From DASPFV01 sp035620975 (lineage in GTDB: Bacteria; Acidobacteriota; Vicinamibacteria; Vicinamibacterales; 2-12-FULL-66-21), in the NCBI GenBank assembly GCA_035620975.1, contig DASPFV010000054.1, positions 1 to 60,446 of the forward strand: DNA of 60,446 bases, in the 5' to 3' direction. This document shows, in pieces, positions 56,961 through 60,446 of the stretch; the stretch's first letter is position 1, and every line of letters starts with the position of its first letter. The position numbers and the translations under genes were made by a program. Under the pieces are notes generated by a model. It was not told the DNA's origin, ran no database searches, and was given only the letters and a program-made list of their open reading frames with translations.

Positions 56961-59900
56961 TCATTTCGGCGATCTGCCGCCCGCGCTCGTGACGATGTAT
57001 TCGAGCAGATCCGCCATGTCCTGCACCGAGAGCCCCTCGTCCAGGCCCTCCGGCATCATGGACTGCTCGAGGCTCTCCAGGCTGGCGATGCTCGCGCGCG
57101 GCAGCGTCACCGCGGGACCGAAGGGCTGCCGCAGGGTGAGGCTCGCGTCCGATTCCTGCTGGATGATCCCCATGACGTTCCTGCCGTCCCTCGTCTCGGC
57201 CAGGTAGAGTCGATACCGGGCCTCGACGGTCCGGTTGGGATCGAGGAGGTGGACGAGGAGCTCCTCGCGGCTCGCGCCTGCCAGCGCTTCGATTGCCGGC
57301 GCGGCCGGAGGACCGTCGGCACCAGCTTCGTGGCACGCGGCGCAGCGGGCCTGAAACGTGGTGCGGCCCCGGTGTGGGTTGCCCGGCAGGGTGAGGGCGG
57401 GCGCGTACCGCTCCACGACCGCACGCCGGTCGGTGCCGGACAGCGTGAACACGCCCGAGGCGTGGCGTCGGACGTCCTCGCTCCTGTGCGCCATGAGGAA
57501 CGCCGACTGCGTCGGCGTCAGCTCGTTCCGCTGGACGGTCCCACTCCGAATCGCGTCGATGAGTGCGATGGCCCCGGCGGGCCTGGCCAGGAGAGCCGCC
57601 AGCACCTCGCGCTTGAGAGCGGGTGTCAGCCTCGGCCACTTCCGGAGGAGCTCCCGCGCGATCGACGGCGCGTCGAGCCTCGACAGCGCGGCAAGGGCCG
57701 CCGACTGCACGGCTCTGGGCTCCGCCGGATCGACGAGCGACAGCAGCGTGGACGCCGTCTCGTCCGGAGCCGCCGAGACCCCGAGCAGCCCGATCGCCTG
57801 CACGCGCATCGTCTCGGGATACTGACGGCCGCGTACGGCTGGGAGCGCCTGCGTGAGGATGGGCTGGAGCCTGGGCTGGAACAGCGCGAGCGGCACGTCC
57901 GCCCGCTGAAGTCCCTCGGCAAATGCCGCGAGCAGAGAAACGGCGCGGGCCGGATCCTTCACGCCGTCCAGGAACGTCAGCGCCGCCAGGAGCTCCCGGC
58001 CTCGATTCCTGTGGCCCATGAGCCGCAGGAGATCGCGCAGCAGCTCCTCGCCTCCGTCACGCCCGGACGTGGGCGCCACGCGATCGAACAGCTCGTGGAC
58101 GATCCCGGCTGACGACGTGAGCGCAGCCACCCGGATCCAGGACTCGCCGCCGCGGGCGTCGAGCAGCGCGGCGAGCAGGTCGGCGCGTTCCGGGTGCGCA
58201 ATCTCGCCCGCCGAGAACCCGAGCTGATAGGCCACGCGCGGCGACGGATCCGCAGCGGCGGCCTTCAGGCGTTGCCACAGTGTGTCCGAGATCTCATGCA
58301 CGCCCGACACGCGTTCGGCCAGGCGAACGCCGTGCTCGCGCACTCCGGCATCCTCGTCCTGCAACGCACGCAGGACGTAGGCTTCGGCGAGGCCCCCGAG
58401 GCCGTCGAGTGCGTAGAGCGCGTGAAGGCGCGCGAGTGGCGACGAGGCGCGCTCCAGCAGCCCGGCGAGGAGCGGGATGGCAGCCTTGTCCTGGCGCCAG
58501 TACAGGAGACGCGCCGCCGTCTCACGATGCCACGCATTCGGATGCTCGAGGGTCGCGACGAGCTCTGGCGTGGTGAACCGCCCGAGATCCGGGATCGGCG
58601 GCTGGCGGAAACCCTCCGGAACGATCCGGTAGATCCGGCCGCGATCGTTCCCCCGGTTGAGATCCTTGAACCGCTTGATCGACTCCGGGATTCCGTCCGA
58701 GAAGTCCAGAATCTCCCGGTACAGGTCCGCGACGTACAGCGCGCCATCCGGTCCGTTCGCGAGCGCGACGGGCCGGAACCACAGATCGGTCGACGCGAGG
58801 AACTCCTCCTGTGTCTCGTCGGCCGGACGCCTGGCCCGGAAGCCGACGCCCTCGGGTGCGAGCGTCCGATGATGCACGAGGTTGTTGCCCGCCACGCCGA
58901 CGAAGACGCTGTGCCGGTATGCCGGCGGGAACGCGTCGCCCCGGTACAGGGTTACACCGCTCGAGCCGATGAGGTAGCTCGGGGGCTGCGGTGGCGGTCC
59001 GGCGAACACGCCTTCGGCGCGCCACCGGTTCCTGATTCGCCGCCACGGGTCCTCCGGGCTGATGCGGTGCACGAGCTGCCGGTCCAGGGTTTCACCGGGG
59101 TCGAGGGCGATGTCCGCCAGGACGCGCGGCGGCGTGTAGTGGGGGTTGCGACCTGCGTACCGGTCCTCGTACATGACCATCTGCACCGCGCTCGACTGCG
59201 TACAGACGAACTTGCGGCCATAGTCGTCGAACGTGAGCCCCTGCTTCCCGCCCCCGCTCTCGGGCCGGAGTTGATGCGTGCGGGGATCGATCGAGAAGTC
59301 CCGGCCCCGCAGATCGACCGGCGGCCCGCCCGCGGCAACCGGCGTGATGATCCCCCCGTGACCCTTGGCCGCGTGGATACGGTTGTCGAGCCCCCAGGTG
59401 AGGCTGTTCATGAAGGTCTGGCTGTCGAGCCGATCCCGATGGTTGCCGAATCCGGTGAGCACGACGCGGCGGGCATCCGCGACGCCGTCGCCGTTGCGAT
59501 CCTCGAGGAAGAGGAGGTCGGGCTCGTTGCCGACGTAGACGCCATTGCCGTAGGGCAGCACCGCCGACGGGTAGCGCAGCCGGTCGGCGAAAATGCTGCT
59601 CCGGTCGAACCGGCCGTCCCCGTCGGTGTCCTCGAGCAGGCGGATGCGGCCGATCCGCTCGTCGAACATGAGGTCGCGCCGCGTCTCGGACTGGTACCAG
59701 CGCATCTCGACGACGTAGAGTCGGCCGCGGCCGTCGAAGGCCAGCTGTACCGGATCGACGACCATCGGCTCGTGGGCGACGAGCTCCAGCCGGAAGCCCT
59801 TTTTCATCCGGAACGTCTCGAGCGCGTGTTCAGGCTCGACGGCCGGGATATCGGGAACTTCGCTGGGGTCGACCGTCAGGCCGAGCGAGATGTCGGTCTC

Positions 59901-60086
59901 GCGCGGGTTCAGATAGCGATCGCGGGTCTCGGCGCCGCGGGGTGTGGAGGACGGGGGCTCCGGACGCGCAGGTGCTTCCTGCGCCATCAGGCTGCCGCGC
60001 ACGAGCGCCAGCCCGACCGCCGCAGCCAGCAGCACGCTGGCGGCCGCCGCGTACGTTGTCTGCAATCGGCGCTGGTACCCGACCAT
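56961..60086 (-). CDS. PVC-type membrane-bound dehydrogenase with HEAT repeats and CxxCH domain
   Basis: This 1041-residue exported protein has a hydrophobic N-terminus (AAASVLLAAAVGLALV). The beta-propeller (about 90-500) has KKGFRLELVAHEPMVVDPVQ, YVVEMRWYQSETRRDLM, Ca-type loops EDTDGDGRFDRS and EDRNGDGVADARRV, and ANGPDGALYVADLYREILDF. A long HEAT-like helical domain follows (about 520-890; LARLHALYALDGLGGLAEAY). The cytochrome-c-type end has a haem motif in RCAACHEAGADGPPAAP (about 912) and a last helix QDMADLLEYIV. It is the same family as the protein at 19429-22287 but with a larger N-terminus and different propeller loops. GGGAGGAGG precedes ATG 60086. The substrate is unproven. Confidence 0.88.
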   Translation of the reverse strand: MVGYQRRLQTTYAAAASVLLAAAVGLALVRGSLMAQEAPARPEPPSSTPRGAETRDRYLNPRETDISLGLTVDPSEVPDIPAVEPEHALETFRMKKGFRLELVAHEPMVVDPVQLAFDGRGRLYVVEMRWYQSETRRDLMFDERIGRIRLLEDTDGDGRFDRSSIFADRLRYPSAVLPYGNGVYVGNEPDLLFLEDRNGDGVADARRVVLTGFGNHRDRLDSQTFMNSLTWGLDNRIHAAKGHGGIITPVAAGGPPVDLRGRDFSIDPRTHQLRPESGGGKQGLTFDDYGRKFVCTQSSAVQMVMYEDRYAGRNPHYTPPRVLADIALDPGETLDRQLVHRISPEDPWRRIRNRWRAEGVFAGPPPQPPSYLIGSSGVTLYRGDAFPPAYRHSVFVGVAGNNLVHHRTLAPEGVGFRARRPADETQEEFLASTDLWFRPVALANGPDGALYVADLYREILDFSDGIPESIKRFKDLNRGNDRGRIYRIVPEGFRQPPIPDLGRFTTPELVATLEHPNAWHRETAARLLYWRQDKAAIPLLAGLLERASSPLARLHALYALDGLGGLAEAYVLRALQDEDAGVREHGVRLAERVSGVHEISDTLWQRLKAAAADPSPRVAYQLGFSAGEIAHPERADLLAALLDARGGESWIRVAALTSSAGIVHELFDRVAPTSGRDGGEELLRDLLRLMGHRNRGRELLAALTFLDGVKDPARAVSLLAAFAEGLQRADVPLALFQPRLQPILTQALPAVRGRQYPETMRVQAIGLLGVSAAPDETASTLLSLVDPAEPRAVQSAALAALSRLDAPSIARELLRKWPRLTPALKREVLAALLARPAGAIALIDAIRSGTVQRNELTPTQSAFLMAHRSEDVRRHASGVFTLSGTDRRAVVERYAPALTLPGNPHRGRTTFQARCAACHEAGADGPPAAPAIEALAGASREELLVHLLDPNRTVEARYRLYLAETRDGRNVMGIIQQESDASLTLRQPFGPAVTLPRASIASLESLEQSMMPEGLDEGLSVQDMADLLEYIVTSAGGRSPK

Positions 60087-60159
60087 GTCCTCCTCCCGGG
60101 TCTCCCGGTCAGCCCGCGCTCGCGCGAGCCGAGCCTTCGCATCCGCTCGATGGCCTCGA

Positions 60160-60360
60160 TCAGCGCACAGCCGTTGCGCCCCCATGCACCGCGTCGACAC
60201 TGCGCGGAAACGAGAAACGGATCACGTTCTCGCGCAGGTTCTTCTCGATGCGGGCACGCGCGGCAGGACGCGCCGGACCGGCGTCCGCCTGGGCGAACAG
60301 CAACGACCCCGCGGCGAGGCAGGCCGGCAGCAGGCCGGTGCGGCGAGCGCGCCCGATCAC
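60160..60360 (-). pseudogene. N-terminal remnant of an AGE-family epimerase/isomerase
   Basis: A 66-residue minus-strand frame has a signal (GLLPACLAAGSLLFAQADAG) and then ARIEKNLRENVIRFSFPRSV with DAVHGG, which resembles the first helix of exported N-acylglucosamine 2-epimerase-like proteins. These have an E-N-x-R-E-N-V-I-x-F-W-x-P-R-x-x-D-x-x-H-G-G-type start. The similarity stops there, and a stop follows 5 residues later. The remaining 350 or more residues of such an enzyme are not present, as the dehydrogenase begins downstream. It is best read as a truncated remnant. The assignment needs a database search. Confidence 0.4.
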
Positions 60361-60398
60361 GCGCGGAGACTCTCACCGCGAGGCGGGGAAGTCAAATG

Positions 60399-60446
60399 GG
60401 CTCAGGGCTCAAGGCTCAGGGCTCAAGGCTCAGGGCTCAAGGCTCA
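60399..60446. repeat. AGGCTCA/GGGCTCA tandem heptamer array at the window edge
   Basis: At least six 7-bp units alternate between GGGCTCA and AGGCTCA up to the last base. It matches the left part of the array at 46927-47001. The full length is cut by the window edge. Confidence 0.75.

Noticed and set aside
1..60446. tRNA, rRNA or riboswitch genes
   Set aside because: I saw no cloverleaf-like intergenic segment or conserved riboswitch core. A tRNAscan/Infernal run would be decisive.

Overview
The window is GC-rich, gene-dense bacterial chromosome. Gene content points to Acidobacteriota, most likely Vicinamibacteria-like. The markers are a PadR regulator directly upstream of a duplicated-permease (ADOP/MacB-type) ABC permease, VWFA-related acidobacterial proteins, a Ser/Thr kinase fused to a TolB-like propeller, two very large PVC-type dehydrogenases with a CxxCH haem motif, and many exported enzymes with Tat or Sec signals. 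The lineage is inferred from families only; there is no rRNA in the window. I saw no tRNA, rRNA, CRISPR array, intact transposase or prophage gene.

Layout. 1-2840: left-truncated ADOP permease and its PadR regulator, with a palindromic operator. 3.0-4.5 kb: two convergent GNAT acetyltransferases. 4.5-8.8 kb: a strong regulated promoter and a three-gene operon (SDR-like epimerase, DapA-like aldolase/dehydratase, exported amidohydrolase). 8.9-12.0 kb: two overlapping VWA proteins. 12.1-14.6 kb: acyl-CoA synthetase and ECHDC3-like crotonase. 14.7-17.3 kb: tryptophanase and an SurA/PpiC-type lipoprotein on the minus strand. 17.4-19.1 kb: an ECF sigma factor, its DUF1109/NrsF anti-sigma factor and a small lipoprotein. 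The same GTAACC-N16/17-CGTAA promoter lies before both the sigma gene and the lipoprotein gene. 19.4-24.3 kb: a PVC-type dehydrogenase, an internally deleted sugar isomerase pseudogene, an OsmC remnant and a flavin monooxygenase. 24.5-28.4 kb: OsmC protein diverging from metX-metY-CoA-binding protein (methionine biosynthesis). 28.6-31.1 kb: the kinase. 31.2-43.8 kb: sugar uptake and glycan genes (sugar porter, glycosidase-like protein, aldo/keto reductase, GH42 beta-galactosidase, GT4, amylo-alpha-1,6-glucosidase) mixed with AlkD-like, DUF2911, chalcone-isomerase-like and DinB proteins. 43.9-54.3 kb: two sulfatases, two cupin proteins, a Hyi/OtnI-like isomerase, a benzoate-CoA-ligase-like enzyme, an NmrA-like oxidoreductase, an MBL hydrolase and a DUF4038 glycosidase. 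54.3-60.4 kb: a repeat-rich gap, an orphan Dam methylase, a phosphotriesterase-family lipoprotein, a second PVC-type dehydrogenase, an epimerase remnant and a tandem repeat running off the edge.

Theme. Most products are exported or envelope-associated enzymes for scavenging glycans, sulfated compounds and organic acids, alongside core methionine synthesis. Two sequence-level signals are the most unusual. One is the ECF/NrsF regulon with matching promoters. The other is a recurring TANNNT hexamer 6-12 nt before about a dozen start codons that lack a Shine-Dalgarno sequence, which suggests that leaderless transcription is common here.
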